Of a DNA stretch of 64,000 bases, positions 24,699 to 36,924 are shown one piece after another. The notes beneath the pieces are model-generated. The model was not told the origin of the DNA and did no database searches. It saw only the letters and a list, made by a program, of their open reading frames with translations. The position numbers and the translations under genes are program-made. The DNA comes from Osmia lignaria lignaria (Eukaryota > Arthropoda > Insecta > Hymenoptera > Megachilidae): positions 9,052,001-9,116,000 of the forward strand of contig NW_027478168.1 in NCBI RefSeq assembly GCF_051020975.1, given 5' to 3'. Numbering within the stretch: the first letter of the stretch is position 1; each line of letters opens with the position of its first letter.

Positions 24699-26305
24699 TT
24701 GCAGATATATCTCAAGGGAAGGGGCCTGACGGACATATTTCGAGATATTTCTTCTTCTTGTTGTTCTTCTTCTGCACAGCTAAACTGGAAGTGGCATTTC
24801 CAGCTCGCAGTAGTGCAGAGTTATCTCAAAGAGAGGGGCCACGGTGTTTCTGTATCTCTATTATGTTGGTGCGGCTTCGGAACTTTTAAATATCTTGATA
24901 TATCTCGAGAACTACGCATTTGATTAAAAAATATCATAGAAGATAAAAAGTAGGAACCTTAATTCTCTACAAAAAAGGTCTCTTAACATTTTGCCATAGC
25001 TCGCTTCGTTTCCGAGATATTTGCAGATTTATCTCAAGGGAAGGGGCCTGACGGACATATTTCGAGATATTTCTTCTTCTTGTTGTTCTTCTTCTGCACA
25101 GCTAAGCTGGAAGTGGCATTTGCGGCTCGCACTAGTGCAGAGTTATCTCAAAGAAAGGGGCCACGGTGTTTCTGTATCTCTATTATGTTGGTGCGGCTTC
25201 GGAACTTTTAAATATCTCGATATATCTCGAAAACTACGCTTCTGATCAAAAGATATCATAGAACATAAATTGTAGGAAACATAATTCTCTACAAAAAAGG
25301 TCTCTTAACATTTTGCCATAGCTCGCTTCGTTTCCGAGATATTTGCAGATTTATCTCAAGGGAAGTGGCCTGACGGACATATTTCGAGATATTTCTTCTT
25401 CTTGTTGTTCTTCTTCTGCACAGCTAAGCTGGAAGTGGCATTTGCGGCTCGCTCTAGTGCAGAGTTATCTCAAAGAAAGGGGCCACGGTGTTTCTGTATC
25501 TCTATTATGTTGGTGCGGCTTCGGAACTTTTAAATATCTTGATATATCTCGAGAACTACGCATCTGATCCAAAAATATCAGAGAACATAAATAGTAGGAA
25601 ACTTGATTCTCTACAAAAAAGGTCTCTCAACATTTTGCCATAGCTCGCTTCGTTTCCGAGATATTTGCAGATTTATCTCAAGGGAAGGGGCCTGACGGAC
25701 ATATTTCGAGATATTTCTTCTTCTTGTTGTTCTTCTTCTGCACAGCTAAGCTGGAAGTGGCATTTGCAGCTCGCAATAGTGCAGAGTTATCTCAAAGAAA
25801 GGGGCCACGGTGTTTCTGTATCTCTATTATGTTGGTGCGGCTTCGGAACTTTTAAATATCTTGATATATCTCGAGAACTACGCATCTGACCAAAAAATAT
25901 CATAGAACATAAAAAGTAGGAAACTTAATTGTCTACAAAAAAGGTCTCTTAACATTTTGCCATAGCTCGCTTCGTTTCCGAGATATTTGCAGATTTATCT
26001 CAAGGGAAGGGGCCTGACGGACATATTTCGAGATATTTCTTCTTCTTGTTGTTCTTCTGCACAGCTAAGCTGGAAGTGGCATTTGCAGCTCGCAATAGTG
26101 CATAGTTATCTGAAAGAAAGGGGCCACGGTGTTTCTGTATCTCTATTATGTTGGTGCGGCTTCGGAACTTTTAAATATCTTGATATATCTCGAGAACTAC
26201 GCATCTAATCAAAAAATATCATAGAACATAAAAAGTAGGAAACTTAATTCTCTACAAAAAAGGTCTCTTAACATTTTGCCATAGCTCGCTTCGTTTCCGA
26301 GATAT
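24699..26305 (+). repeat. Region C, 5-monomer unit (m77-m81)
   Basis: 1607 bp. Types in order: CATTTCCAGCTCGCAGTAG monomer with GCATTTGATT; R-type with CAAAAGATATC; GGGAAGTGGCC with GCTCGCTCTAG; GCAGCTCGCAATAG; 319-bp monomer. The third to fifth types match m19-m22. Confidence 0.88.
25987..26305 (+). repeat. 319-bp monomer m81
   Basis: Same haplotype as m22 (missing TTC, GTGCATAGTTATCTGAAAG, CATCTAATC). It lies at the right-hand end of the first 3861-bp duplicate. Confidence 0.95.
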
Positions 26306-26627
26306 TTGCAGATTTATCTCAAGGGAAGGGGCCTGACGGACATATTTCGAGATATTTCTTCTTCTTGTTGTTCTTCTTCTGCACAGCTAAGCTGGAAGTG
26401 GCATTTGCGGCTCGCACTAGTGCAGAGTTATCTCAAAGAAAGGGGCCACGGTGTTTCTGTATCCCTATTATGTTGGTGCGGTTTCGGAACTTTTAAATAT
26501 CTCGATATATCTCGAGAACTACGCTTCTGATCAAAAAATATCGTAGAACATAAATTGTAGGAAACTTAATTCTCTACAAAAAAGGTCTCTTAACAATTGG
26601 CCATAGCTCGCTTCGTTTCCGAGATAT
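26306..26627 (+). repeat. Chimeric monomer m82, junction of the 3861-bp duplication
   Basis: Upstream it continues from a 319-bp monomer with CATTTTGCC, as m23 and m94 do. Downstream it has TATCCCTATT, GCGGTTTCGG and ATATCGTAG of HOR position 4. The exchange lies between about 26282 and 26464. Confidence 0.85.
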
Positions 26628-28559
26628 TTGCAGATTTATCTCAAGGGAAGGGGCCTGACGGACATATTTCGAGATATTTCTTCTTCTTGTTGTTCTTCTT
26701 CTGCACAGCTAAGCTGGAAGTGGCATTTACAGCTCGCAATACTGCAGAGTTATCTCAAAGAAAGGGGCCACGGTGTTTCTGTATCCCTATTATGTTGGTG
26801 CGGCTTCGGAACTTTTAAATATCTCGATATATCTCGAGAACTACGCATCTGATCAAAAAATATCATAGAACATAAAAAGTAGGAAGCTTAATTCTCTACA
26901 AAAAAGGTCTCTTAACAATTGGCCATACCTCGCTTCGTTTCCGAGATATTTGCAGATGTATCTCAAGGGAAGGGGCCTGACGGACATATTTCGAGATATT
27001 TCTTCTTCTTGTTGTTCTTCTTCTGCACAGCTAAGCTGGAAGTGGCATTTGCGGCTCGCACTAGTGCAGAGTTATCTCAAAGAAAGGGGCCACGGTGTTT
27101 CTGTATCCCTATTATGTTGGTGCGGTTTCGGAACTTTTAAATATCTCGATATATCTCGAGAACTACGCTTCTGATCAAAAAATATCGTAGAACATAAATT
27201 GTAGGAAACTTAATTCTCTACAAAAAAGGTCTCTTAACAATTGGCCATAGCTCGCTTCGTTTCCGAGATATTTGCAGATTTATCTCAAGGGAAGGGGCCT
27301 GACGGACATATTTCGAGATATTTCTTCTTCTTGTTGTTCTTCTTCTGCACAGCTAAGCTGGAAGTGGCATTTACAGCTCGCAATACTGCAGAGTTATCTC
27401 AAAGAAAGGGGCCACGGTGTTTCTGTATCCCTATTATGTTGGTGCGGCTTCGGAACTTTTAAATATCTCGATATATCTCGAAAACTACGCTTCTGATCAA
27501 AAAATATCATAGAACATAAAAAGTAGGAAACTTAATTCTCTACAAAAAAGGTCTCTTAACATTTTACCATAGCTCGCTTCGTTTCCGAGATATTTGCAGA
27601 TTTATCTCAAGGGAAGGGGCCTGACGGACATATTTCGAGATATTTCTTCTTCTTGTTGTTCTTCTTCTGCACAGCTAAGCTGGAAGTGGCATTTGCGGCT
27701 CGCACTAGTGCAGAGTTATCTCAGAGAAAGGGGCCACGGTGTTTCTGTATCTCTATTATGTTGGTGCGGCTTCGGAACTTTTAAATATCTCGATATATCT
27801 CGAAAACTACGCTTCTGATCAAAAAATATCATAGAACATAAATTGTAGGAAACATAATTCTCTACAAAAAAGGTCTCTTAACATTTTGCCATAGCTCGCT
27901 TCGTTTCCGAGATATTTGCAGATTTATCTCAAGGGAAGGGGCCTGACGGACATATTTCGAGATATTTCTTCTTCTTGTTGTTCTTCTTCTGCACAGCTAA
28001 ACTGGAAGTGGCATTTCCAGCTCGCAATAGTGCAGAGTTATCTCAAAGAGAGGGGCCACGGTGTTTCTGTATCTCTATTATGTTGGTGCGGCTTCGGAAC
28101 TTTTAAATATCTTGATATATCTCGAGAACTACGCATCTGATCAAAAAATATCATAGAACATAAAAAGTAGGAAACTTAATTCTCTACAAAAAAGGTCTCT
28201 CAACATTTTGCCATAGCTCGCTTCGTTTCCGAGATATTTGCAGATTTATCTCAAGGGAAGGGGCCTGACGGACATATTTCGAGACATTTCTTCTTCTTGT
28301 TGTTCTTCTTCTGCACAGCTGAGCTGGAAGTGGCATTTGCGGCTCGCACTAGTGCAGAATTATCTCAAAGAAAGGGGCCACGGTGTTTCTGTATCTCTAT
28401 TATGTTGGTGCGGCTTCGGAACTTTTAAATATCTCGATATATCTCGAAAACTACGCTTCTGATCAAAAAATATCATAGAACATAAATTGTAGGAAACATA
28501 ATTCTCTACAAAAAAGGTCTCTTAACATTTTGTCATAGCTCGCTTCGTTTCCGAGATAT
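26306..28559 (+). repeat. Region B type monomers placed inside region C (m82-m88)
   Basis: Seven monomers, 2254 bp, equivalent to HOR positions 4, 5, 4-variant, 7, 8, 9 and 10 of region B. They are here because the 3861-bp duplication carried them along. m82 is the chimeric junction. Confidence 0.88.
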
Positions 28560-30166
28560 TTGCAGATATATCTCAAGGGAAGGGGCCTGACGGACATATT
28601 TCGAGATATTTCTTCTTCTTGTTGTTCTTCTTCTGCACAGCTAAACTGGAAGTGGCATTTCCAGCTCGCAGTAGTGCAGAGTTATCTCAAAGAGAGGGGC
28701 CACGGTGTTTCTGTATCTCTATTATGTTGGTGCGGCTTCGGAACTTTTAAATATCTTGATATATCTCGAGAACTACGCATTTGATTAAAAAATATCATAG
28801 AAGATAAAAAGTAGGAACCTTAATTCTCTACAAAAAAGGTCTCTTAACATTTTGCCATAGCTCGCTTCGTTTCCGAGATATTTGCAGATTTATCTCAAGG
28901 GAAGGGGCCTGACGGACATATTTCGAGATATTTCTTCTTCTTGTTGTTCTTCTTCTGCACAGCTAAGCTGGAAGTGGCATTTGCGGCTCGCACTAGTGCA
29001 GAGTTATCTCAAAGAAAGGGGCCACGGTGTTTCTGTATCTCTATTATGTTGGTGCGGCTTCGGAACTTTTAAATATCTCGATATATCTCGAAAACTACGC
29101 TTCTGATCAAAAGATATCATAGAACATAAATTGTAGGAAACATAATTCTCTACAAAAAAGGTCTCTTAACATTTTGCCATAGCTCGCTTCGTTTCCGAGA
29201 TATTTGCAGATTTATCTCAAGGGAAGTGGCCTGACGGACATATTTCGAGATATTTCTTCTTCTTGTTGTTCTTCTTCTGCACAGCTAAGCTGGAAGTGGC
29301 ATTTGCGGCTCGCTCTAGTGCAGAGTTATCTCAAAGAAAGGGGCCACGGTGTTTCTGTATCTCTATTATGTTGGTGCGGCTTCGGAACTTTTAAATATCT
29401 TGATATATCTCGAGAACTACGCATCTGATCCAAAAATATCAGAGAACATAAATAGTAGGAAACTTGATTCTCTACAAAAAAGGTCTCTCAACATTTTGCC
29501 ATAGCTCGCTTCGTTTCCGAGATATTTGCAGATTTATCTCAAGGGAAGGGGCCTGACGGACATATTTCGAGATATTTCTTCTTCTTGTTGTTCTTCTTCT
29601 GCACAGCTAAGCTGGAAGTGGCATTTGCAGCTCGCAATAGTGCAGAGTTATCTCAAAGAAAGGGGCCACGGTGTTTCTGTATCTCTATTATGTTGGTGCG
29701 GCTTCGGAACTTTTAAATATCTTGATATATCTCGAGAACTACGCATCTGACCAAAAAATATCATAGAACATAAAAAGTAGGAAACTTAATTGTCTACAAA
29801 AAAGGTCTCTTAACATTTTGCCATAGCTCGCTTCGTTTCCGAGATATTTGCAGATTTATCTCAAGGGAAGGGGCCTGACGGACATATTTCGAGATATTTC
29901 TTCTTCTTGTTGTTCTTCTGCACAGCTAAGCTGGAAGTGGCATTTGCAGCTCGCAATAGTGCATAGTTATCTGAAAGAAAGGGGCCACGGTGTTTCTGTA
30001 TCTCTATTATGTTGGTGCGGCTTCGGAACTTTTAAATATCTTGATATATCTCGAGAACTACGCATCTAATCAAAAAATATCATAGAACATAAAAAGTAGG
30101 AAACTTAATTCTCTACAAAAAAGGTCTCTTAACATTTTGCCATAGCTCGCTTCGTTTCCGAGATAT
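28560..30166 (+). repeat. Region C, second 5-monomer unit (m89-m93)
   Basis: 1607 bp, the duplicate of 24699-26305 with the same rare variants (GATTAAAA near 28783, CAGAGAAC near 29438, ACTTGATTC near 29462). Confidence 0.9.
29848..30166 (+). repeat. 319-bp monomer m93
   Basis: The deletion haplotype again, at the end of the second 3861-bp duplicate; it is followed by an ordinary R-type monomer, not by the chimera seen after m81. Confidence 0.95.
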
Positions 30167-32095
30167 TTGCAGATTTATCTCAAGGGAAGGGGCCTGACGG
30201 ACATATTTCGAGATATTTCTTCTTCTTGTTGTTCTTCTTCTGCACAGCTAAGCTGGAAGTGGCATTTGCGGCTCGCACTAGTGCAGAGTTATCTCAAAGA
30301 AAGGGGCCACGGTGTTTCTGTATCTCTATTATGTTGGTGCGGCTTCGGAACTTTTAAATATCTCGATATATCTCGAAAACTACGCTTCTGATCAAAAAAT
30401 ATCATAGAACATAAATTGTAGGAAACATAATTCTCTACAAAAAAGGTCTCTTAACATTTTGTCATAGCTCGCTTCGTTTCCGAGATATTTGCAGATATAT
30501 CTCAAGGGAAGGGGCCTGACGGACATATTTCGAGATATTTCTTCTTCTTGTTGTTCTTCTTCTGCACAGCTAAACTGGAAGTGGCATTTCCAGCTCGCAG
30601 TAGTGCAGAGTTATCTCAAAGAGAGGGGCCACGGTGTTTCTGTATCTCTATTATGTTGGTGCGGCTTCGGAACTTTTAAATATCTTGATATATCTCGAGA
30701 ACTACGCATTTGATCAAAAAATATCATAGAAGATAAAAAGTAGGAACCTTAATTCTCTACAAAAAAGGTCTCTTAACATTTTGCCATAGCTCGCTTCGTT
30801 TCCGAGATATTTGCAGATTTATCTCAAGGGAAGGGGCCTGACGGACATATTTCGAGATATTTCTTCTTCTTGTTGTTCTTCTTCTGCACAGCTAAGCTGG
30901 AAGTGGCATTTGCGGCTCGCACTAGTGCAGAGTTATCTCAAAGAAAGGGGCCACGGTGTTTCTGTATCTCTATTATGTTGGTGCGGCTTCGGAACTTTTA
31001 AATATCTCGATATATCTCGAAAACTACGCTTCTGATCAAAAGATATCATAGAACATAAATTGTAGGAAACATAATTCTCTACAAAAAAGGTCTCTTAACA
31101 TTTTGCCATAGCTCGCTTCGTTTCCGAGATATTTGCAGATTTATCTCAAGGGAAGTGGCCTGACGGACATATTTCGAGATATTTCTTCTTCTTGTTGTTC
31201 TTCTTCTGCACAGCTAAGCTGGAAGTGGCATTTGCGGCTCGCTCTAGTGCAGAGTTATCTCAAAGAAAGGGGCCACGGTAGTTCTGTATCTCTATTATGT
31301 TGGTGCGGCTTCGGAACTTTTAAATATCTTGATATATCTCGAGAACTACGCATCTGATCCAAAAATATCATAGAACATAAATAGTAGGAAACTTAATTTT
31401 CTACAAAAAAGGTCTCTCAATATTTTGCCATAGCTCGCTTCGTTTCCGAGATATTTGCAGATTTATCTCAAGGGAAGGGGCCTGACGGACATATTTCGAG
31501 ATATTTCTTCTTCTTGTTGTTCTTCTTCTGCACAGCTAAGCTGGAAGTGGCATTTGCAGCTCGCAATAGTGCAGAGTTATCTCAAAGAAAGGGGCCACGG
31601 TGTTTCTGTATCTCTATTATGTTGGTGCGGCTTCGGAACTTTTAAATATCTTGATATATCTCGAGAACTACGCATCTGATCAAAAAATATCATAGAACAT
31701 AAAAAGTAGGAAACTTAATTGTCTACAAAAAAGGTCTCTTAACATTTTGCCATAGCTCGCTTCGTTTCCGAGATATTTGCAGATTTATCTCAAGGGAAGG
31801 GGCCTGACGGACATATTTCGAGATATTTCTTCTTCTTGTTGTTCTTCTGCACAGCTAAGCTGGAAGTGGCATTTGCAGCTCGCAATAGTGCATAGTTATC
31901 TGAAAGAAAGGGGCCACGGTGTTTCTGTATCTCTATTATGTTGGTGCGGCTTCGGAACTTTTAAATATCTTGATATATCTCGAGAACTACGCATCTAATC
32001 AAAAAATATCATAGAACATAAAAAGTAGGAAACTTAATTCTCTACAAAAAAGGTCTCTTAACATTTTGCCATAGCTCGCTTCGTTTCCGAGATAT
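30167..32095 (+). repeat. Region C, full 6-monomer unit (m94-m99)
   Basis: 1929 bp. It has an R-type monomer with the A/T end, then the five types listed for 24699-26305. It lacks the GATTAAAA, CAGAGAAC and CTTGATTC private changes. Its own are CACGGTAGTTCTG in m97 (near 31278), AATTTTCTAC (near 31395) and CAATATTTTGCC (near 31419). This looks like the ancestral order of region C. Confidence 0.88.
31777..32095 (+). repeat. 319-bp monomer m99
   Basis: The deletion haplotype at the end of the 6-monomer unit; it corresponds to m116 in the later duplication. Confidence 0.95.
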
Positions 32096-33380
32096 TTGCA
32101 GATTTATCTCAAGGGAAGGGGCCTGACGGACATATTTCGAGATATTTCTTCTTCTTGTTGTTCTTCTTCTGCACAGCTAAGCTGGAAGTGGCATTTGCGG
32201 CTCGCACTAGTGCAGAGTTATCTCAAAGAAAGGGGCCACGGTGTTTCTGTATCTCTATTATGTTGGTGCGGCTTCGGAACTTTTAAATATCTCGATATAT
32301 CTCGAAAACTACGCTTCTGATCAAAAAATATCATAGAACATAAATTGTAGGAAACATAATTCTCTACAAAAAAGGTCTCTTAACATTTTGTCATAGCTCG
32401 CTTCGTTTCCGAGATATTTGCAGATATATCTCAAGGGAAGGGGCCTGACGGACATATTTCGAGATATTTCTTCTTCTTGTTGTTCTTCTTCTGCACAGCT
32501 AAACTGGAAGTGGCATTTCCAGCTCGCAGTAGTGCAGAGTTATCTCAAAGAGAGGGGCCACGGTGTTTCTGTATCTCTATTATGTTGGTGCGGCTTCGGA
32601 ACTTTTAAATATCTTGATATATCTCGAGAACTACGCATTTGATCAAAAAATATCATAGAAGATAAAAAGTAGGAACCTTAATTCTCTACAAAAAAGGTCT
32701 CTTAACATTTTGCCATAGCTCGCTTCGTTTCCGAGATATTTGCAGATTTATCTCAAGGGAAGGGGCCTGACGGACATATTTCGAGATATTTCTTCTTCTT
32801 GTTGTTCTTCTTCTGCACAGCTAAGCTGGAAGTGGCATTTGCAGCTCGCAATAGTGCAGAGTTATCTCAAAGAAAGGGGCCACGGTGTTTCTGTATCTCT
32901 ATTATGTTGGTGCGGCTTCGGAACTTTTAAATATCTTGATATATCTCGAGAACTACGCATATGATCAAAAAATATCATAGAACATAAAAAGTAGGAAACT
33001 TAATTGTCTACAAAAAAGGTCTCTTAACATTTTGCCATAGCTCGCTTCGTTTCCGAGATATTTGCAGATTTATCTCAAGGGAAGGGGCCTGACGGACATA
33101 TTTCGAGATATTTCTTCTTCTTGTTGTTCTTCTGCACAGCTAAGCTGGAAGTGGCATTTGCAGCTCGCAATAGTGCATAGTTATCTGAAAGAAAGGGGCC
33201 ACGGTGTTTCTGTATCTCTATTATGTTGGTGCGGCTTCGGAACTTTTAAATATCTTGATATATCTCGAGAACTACGCATCTAATCAAAAAATATCATAGA
33301 ACATAAAAAGTAGGAAACTTAATTCTCTACAAAAAAGGTCTCTTAACATTTTGCCATAGCTCGCTTCGTTTCCGAGATAT
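32096..33380 (+). repeat. Region C, 4-monomer unit (m100-m103)
   Basis: 1285 bp. Two monomers (R-type with AAAAGATATC and the GGGAAGTGGCC type) are missing relative to the 6-monomer unit. m102 has a private CGCATATGATC, which is also present in m119. Confidence 0.88.
33062..33380 (+). repeat. 319-bp monomer m103
   Basis: The deletion haplotype closing the 4-monomer unit. Region D begins right after it. Confidence 0.95.
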
Positions 33381-34990
33381 TTGCAGATTTATCTCAAGGG
33401 AAGGGGCCTGACGGACATATTTCGAGATATTTCTTCTTCTTGTTGTTCTTCTTCTGCACAGCTAAGCTGGAAGTGGCATTTGCGGCTCGCACTAGTGCAG
33501 AGTTATCTCAAAGAAAGGGGCCACGGTGTTTCTGTATTTCTATTATGTTGGTGCGGCTTCGGAACTTTTAAATATCTCGATATATCTCGAAAACTACGCT
33601 TCTGATCAAAAAATATCATAGAACATAAATTGTAGGAAACATAATTCTCTACAAAAAAGGTCTCTTAACATTTTGTCATAGCTCGCTTCGTTTCCGAGAT
33701 ATTTGCAGATATATCTCAAGGGAAGGGGCCTGACGGACATATTTCGAGATATTTCTTCTTCTTGTTGTTCTTCTTCTGCACAGCTAAACTGGAAGTGGCA
33801 TTTCCAGCTCGCTCTAGTGCAGAGTTATCTCAAAGAGAGGGGCCACGGTGTTTCTGTATCTCTATTATGTTGGTGCGGCTTCGGAACTTTTAAATATCTT
33901 GATATATCTCGAGAACTACGCATTTGATCAAAAAATATCATAGAAGATAAAAAGTAGGAACCTTAATTCTCTACAAAAAAGGTCTCTTAACATTTTGCCA
34001 TAGCTCGCTTCGTTTCCGAGATATTTGCAGATTTATCTCAAGGGAAGGGGCCTGACGGACATATTTCGAGATATTTCTTCTTCTTGTTGTTCTTCTTCTG
34101 CACAGCTAAGCTGGAAGTGGCATTTGCGGCTCGCACTAGTGCAGAGTTATCTCAAAGAAAGGGGCCACGGTGTTTCTGTATCTCTATTATGTTGGTGCGG
34201 CTTCGGAACTTTTAAATATCTCGATATATCTCGAAAACTACGCTTCTGATCAAAAGATATCATAGAACATAAATTGTAGGAAACATAATTCTCTACAAAA
34301 AAGGTCTCTTAACATTTTGCCATAGCTCGCTTCGTTTCCGAGATATTTGCAGATATATCTCAAGGGAAGGGGCCTGACGGACATATTTCGAGATATTTCT
34401 TCTTCTTGTTGTTCTTCTTCTGCACAGCTAAGCTGGAAGTGGCATTTGCGGCTCGCACTAGTGCAGAGTTATCTCAAAGAAATGGGCCACGGTGTTTCTG
34501 TATCTCTATTATGTTGGTGCGGCTTCGGAACTTTTAAATATCTCGATATATCTCGAAAACTACGCTTCTGATCAAAAAATATCATAGAACATAAATTGTA
34601 GGAAACATAATTCTCTACAAAAAAGGTCTCTTAACATTTTGCCATAGCTAGCTTCGTTTCCGAGATATTTGCAGATATATCTCAAGGGAAGGGGCCAGAC
34701 GGACATATTTCGAGATATTTCTTCTTCTTGTCGTTCTTCTTCTGCACAGCTAAGCTGGAAGTGGCATTTGCGGCTCGCACTAGTGCAGAGTTATCTCAAA
34801 GAAAGGGGCCACGGTGTTTCTGTATCTCTATTATGTTGGTGCGGCTTCGGAACTTTTAAATATCTTGATATATCTCGAGAACTACGCTTCTGATCAAAAA
34901 ATATCATAGAATGTAAATTGTAGGAAACATTATTCTCTACAAAAAAGGTCTCTTAACATTTTGCCATAGCTCGCTTCGTTTCCGAGATAT

Positions 34991-35313
34991 TTGCAGATTC
35001 ATCTCAAGGGAAGGGGTCTGACGGACATATTTCGAGATATTTCTTCTTCTTGTTGTTCTTCAATCTGCACAGCTAAGCTGGACGTGGCATTTACAGCTCG
35101 CAATAGTGCAGAGTTATCTCAAAGAAAGGGGCCACGGTGTTTCTGTATCTCTATTATGTTGGTGCGGCTTCGGAACTTTTAAATATCTTGATATATCTCG
35201 AGAACTACGCATCTGATCAAAAAATATCATACAACATAAAAAGTAGGAAACTTAATTCTCTACAAATAAGGTCTCTTAACATTTTGCCATAGCTCGCTTC
35301 GTTTCCGAGATAT
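34991..35313 (+). repeat. 323-bp monomer m109
   Basis: The tract reads TTGTTCTTCAATCTGCAC, a net gain of one base. Linked variants are GCAGATTCATCTC, GGGGTCTGACGG and GCTGGACGTGG. Its 3' part has ATCATACAACAT. Confidence 0.95.
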
Positions 35314-36601
35314 TTGCATATTTATCTCAAGGGAAGGGGCCTGACGGACATATTTCGAGATATTTCTTCTTCTTGTCGTTCTTCTTCTGCACAGCTAAGC
35401 TGGAAGTGGCATTTGCGGCTCGCACTAGTGCAGAGTTATCTCAAAGAAAGGGGCCACGGTGTTTCTGTATCTCTATTATGTTGGTGCGGCTTCGGAACTT
35501 TTAAATATCTTGATATATCTCGAGAACTACGCTTCTGATCAAAAAATATCATAGAACGTAAATTGTAGGAAACATTATTCTCTACAAAAAAGGTCTCTTA
35601 ACATTTTGCCATAGCTCGCTTCGTTTCCGAGATATTTGCAGATTCAGCTCAAAGGAACGGGCCTGACGGACATATTTCGAGATACTTCTTCTTCTTGTTG
35701 TTCTTCTTCTGCACAGCTAAGCTGGAAGTGGCATTTGCGGCTCGCACTAGTGCAGAGTTATCTCAAAGAAAGGGGCCACGGTGTTTCTGTATCTCTATTA
35801 TGTTGGTGCGGCTTCGGAACTTTTAAATATCTCGATATATCTCGAAAACTACGCTTCTGATCAAAAAATATCATAGAACATAAATTGTAGGAAACATAAT
35901 TCTCTACAAAAAAGGTCTCTCAACATTTTGCCATAGCTCACTTCGTTTCCGAGATATTTGCAGATATATCTCAAGGGAAGGGGCCTGACGGACATATTTC
36001 GAGATATTTCTTCTTCTTGTTGTCCTTCTTCTGCACAGCTAAGCTGGAAGTTGCATTTACAGCTCGCAATAGTGCAGAGTTATCTCAAAGAAAGGGGCCA
36101 CGGTGTTTCTGTATCTCTATTATGTTGGTGCGGCTTCGGAACTTTTAAATATCTTGATATATCTCGAGAACTACGCATCTGATCAAAAAATATCATAGAA
36201 CATGAAAAGTAGGAAACTTAATTCTCTACAAAAAAGGTCTCTTAACATTTTGCCATAGCTCGCTTCGTTTCCGAGATATTTGCAGATTTATCTCAAGGGA
36301 AGGGGCCTGACGGACATATTTCGAGATATTTCTTCTTCTTGTTGTTCTTCTTCTGCACAGCTTAGCTGGAAGTGGCATTTGCAGCTCGCAATAGTGCAGA
36401 GTTATCTCAAAGAAAGGGGCCACGGTGTTTCTGTATCTCTATTATGTTGGTGCGGCTTCGGAACTTTTAAATATCTTGATATATCTCGAGAACTACGCTT
36501 CTGATCAAAAAATATCATAGAACATAAAAAGTAGGAAACTTAATTCTCTACAAAAACGGTCTCTTAACATTTTGCCATAGCTCGCTTCGTTTCCGAGATA
36601 T

Positions 36602-36924
36602 TTGCAGATTCATCTCAAGGGAAGGGGTCTGACGGACATATTTCGAGATATTTCTTCTTCTTGTTGTTCTTCAATCTGCACAGCTAAGCTGGACGTGGCA
36701 TTTACAGCTCGCAATAGTGCAGAGTTACCTCAAAGAAAGGGGCCACGGTGTTTCTGTATCTCTATTATGTTGGTGCGGCTTCGGAACTTTTAAATATCTT
36801 GATATATCTCGAGAACTACGCATCTGATCAAAAAATATCATAGAACATAAAAAGTAGGAAACTTAATTCTCTACAAAAAAGGTCTCTTAACATTTTGCCA
36901 TAGCTCGCTTCGTTTCCGAGATAT
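36602..36924 (+). repeat. 323-bp monomer m114
   Basis: The same one-base gain and linked variants as m109, but with a private GAGTTACCTC and the usual CATAGAACAT. It is the last monomer of duplication copy 1. Confidence 0.95.

Larger units (their letters stand above)
22445..26305 (+). repeat. Segmental tandem duplication, copy 1 (3861 bp, m70-m81)
   Basis: Twelve monomers, one of them 319 bp. Rare variants are shared with 26306-30166 at the same offset: GCAGATGTATC, CACAGCTGAGC, GCATTTGATTAAAA, ATATCAGAGAAC, GGAAACTTGATTC and CTGACCAAAA. Copy 1 runs from the last seven monomers of region B into the first five of region C. Confidence 0.9.
26306..30166 (+). repeat. Segmental tandem duplication, copy 2 (3861 bp, m82-m93)
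   Basis: The second copy of 22445-26305. Apart from the junction monomer m82, whose upstream part lacks the CAATTGG signature, I saw no difference in the diagnostic sites, so the event is recent relative to divergence within the array. Confidence 0.9.
31455..36924 (+). repeat. Large tandem duplication, copy 1 (5470 bp, m98-m114)
   Basis: The order of variant monomers here is repeated at 36925-42072: 319-bp monomer, R-type, GTCATAGC/CATTTCCAG, CATATGATC, 319-bp, TGTATTTCTATT, CATTTCCAGCTCGCTCTAG, then GAAATGGGCC, GGGGCCAGACGG with TTGTCGTTC, a 323-bp monomer, GCATATTTATC, GCAGATTCAGCTC, TTGTCCTTC, GCTTAGCTGG and a second 323-bp monomer. Copy 1 has one more monomer (the R-type m106) than copy 2. 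Confidence 0.88.
33381..36924 (+). repeat. Region D unit, 11 monomers (m104-m114)
   Basis: 3544 bp, nine monomers of 322 bp and two of 323 bp. It introduces types that continue into region E: GCATATTTATC, GCAGATTCAGCTCAAAGGAAC with GAGATACTTC, TTGTTGTCCTTC, and CACAGCTTAGC with the ACAAAAACGGTC end. It is thus the transition between region C and region E types. Confidence 0.85.

Noticed and set aside
36226..36423. Minus-strand 65-codon frames in region D and E monomers with CACAGCTTAGC
   Set aside because: They are limited to one monomer subtype, created by one substitution, and lack any recognisable motif.
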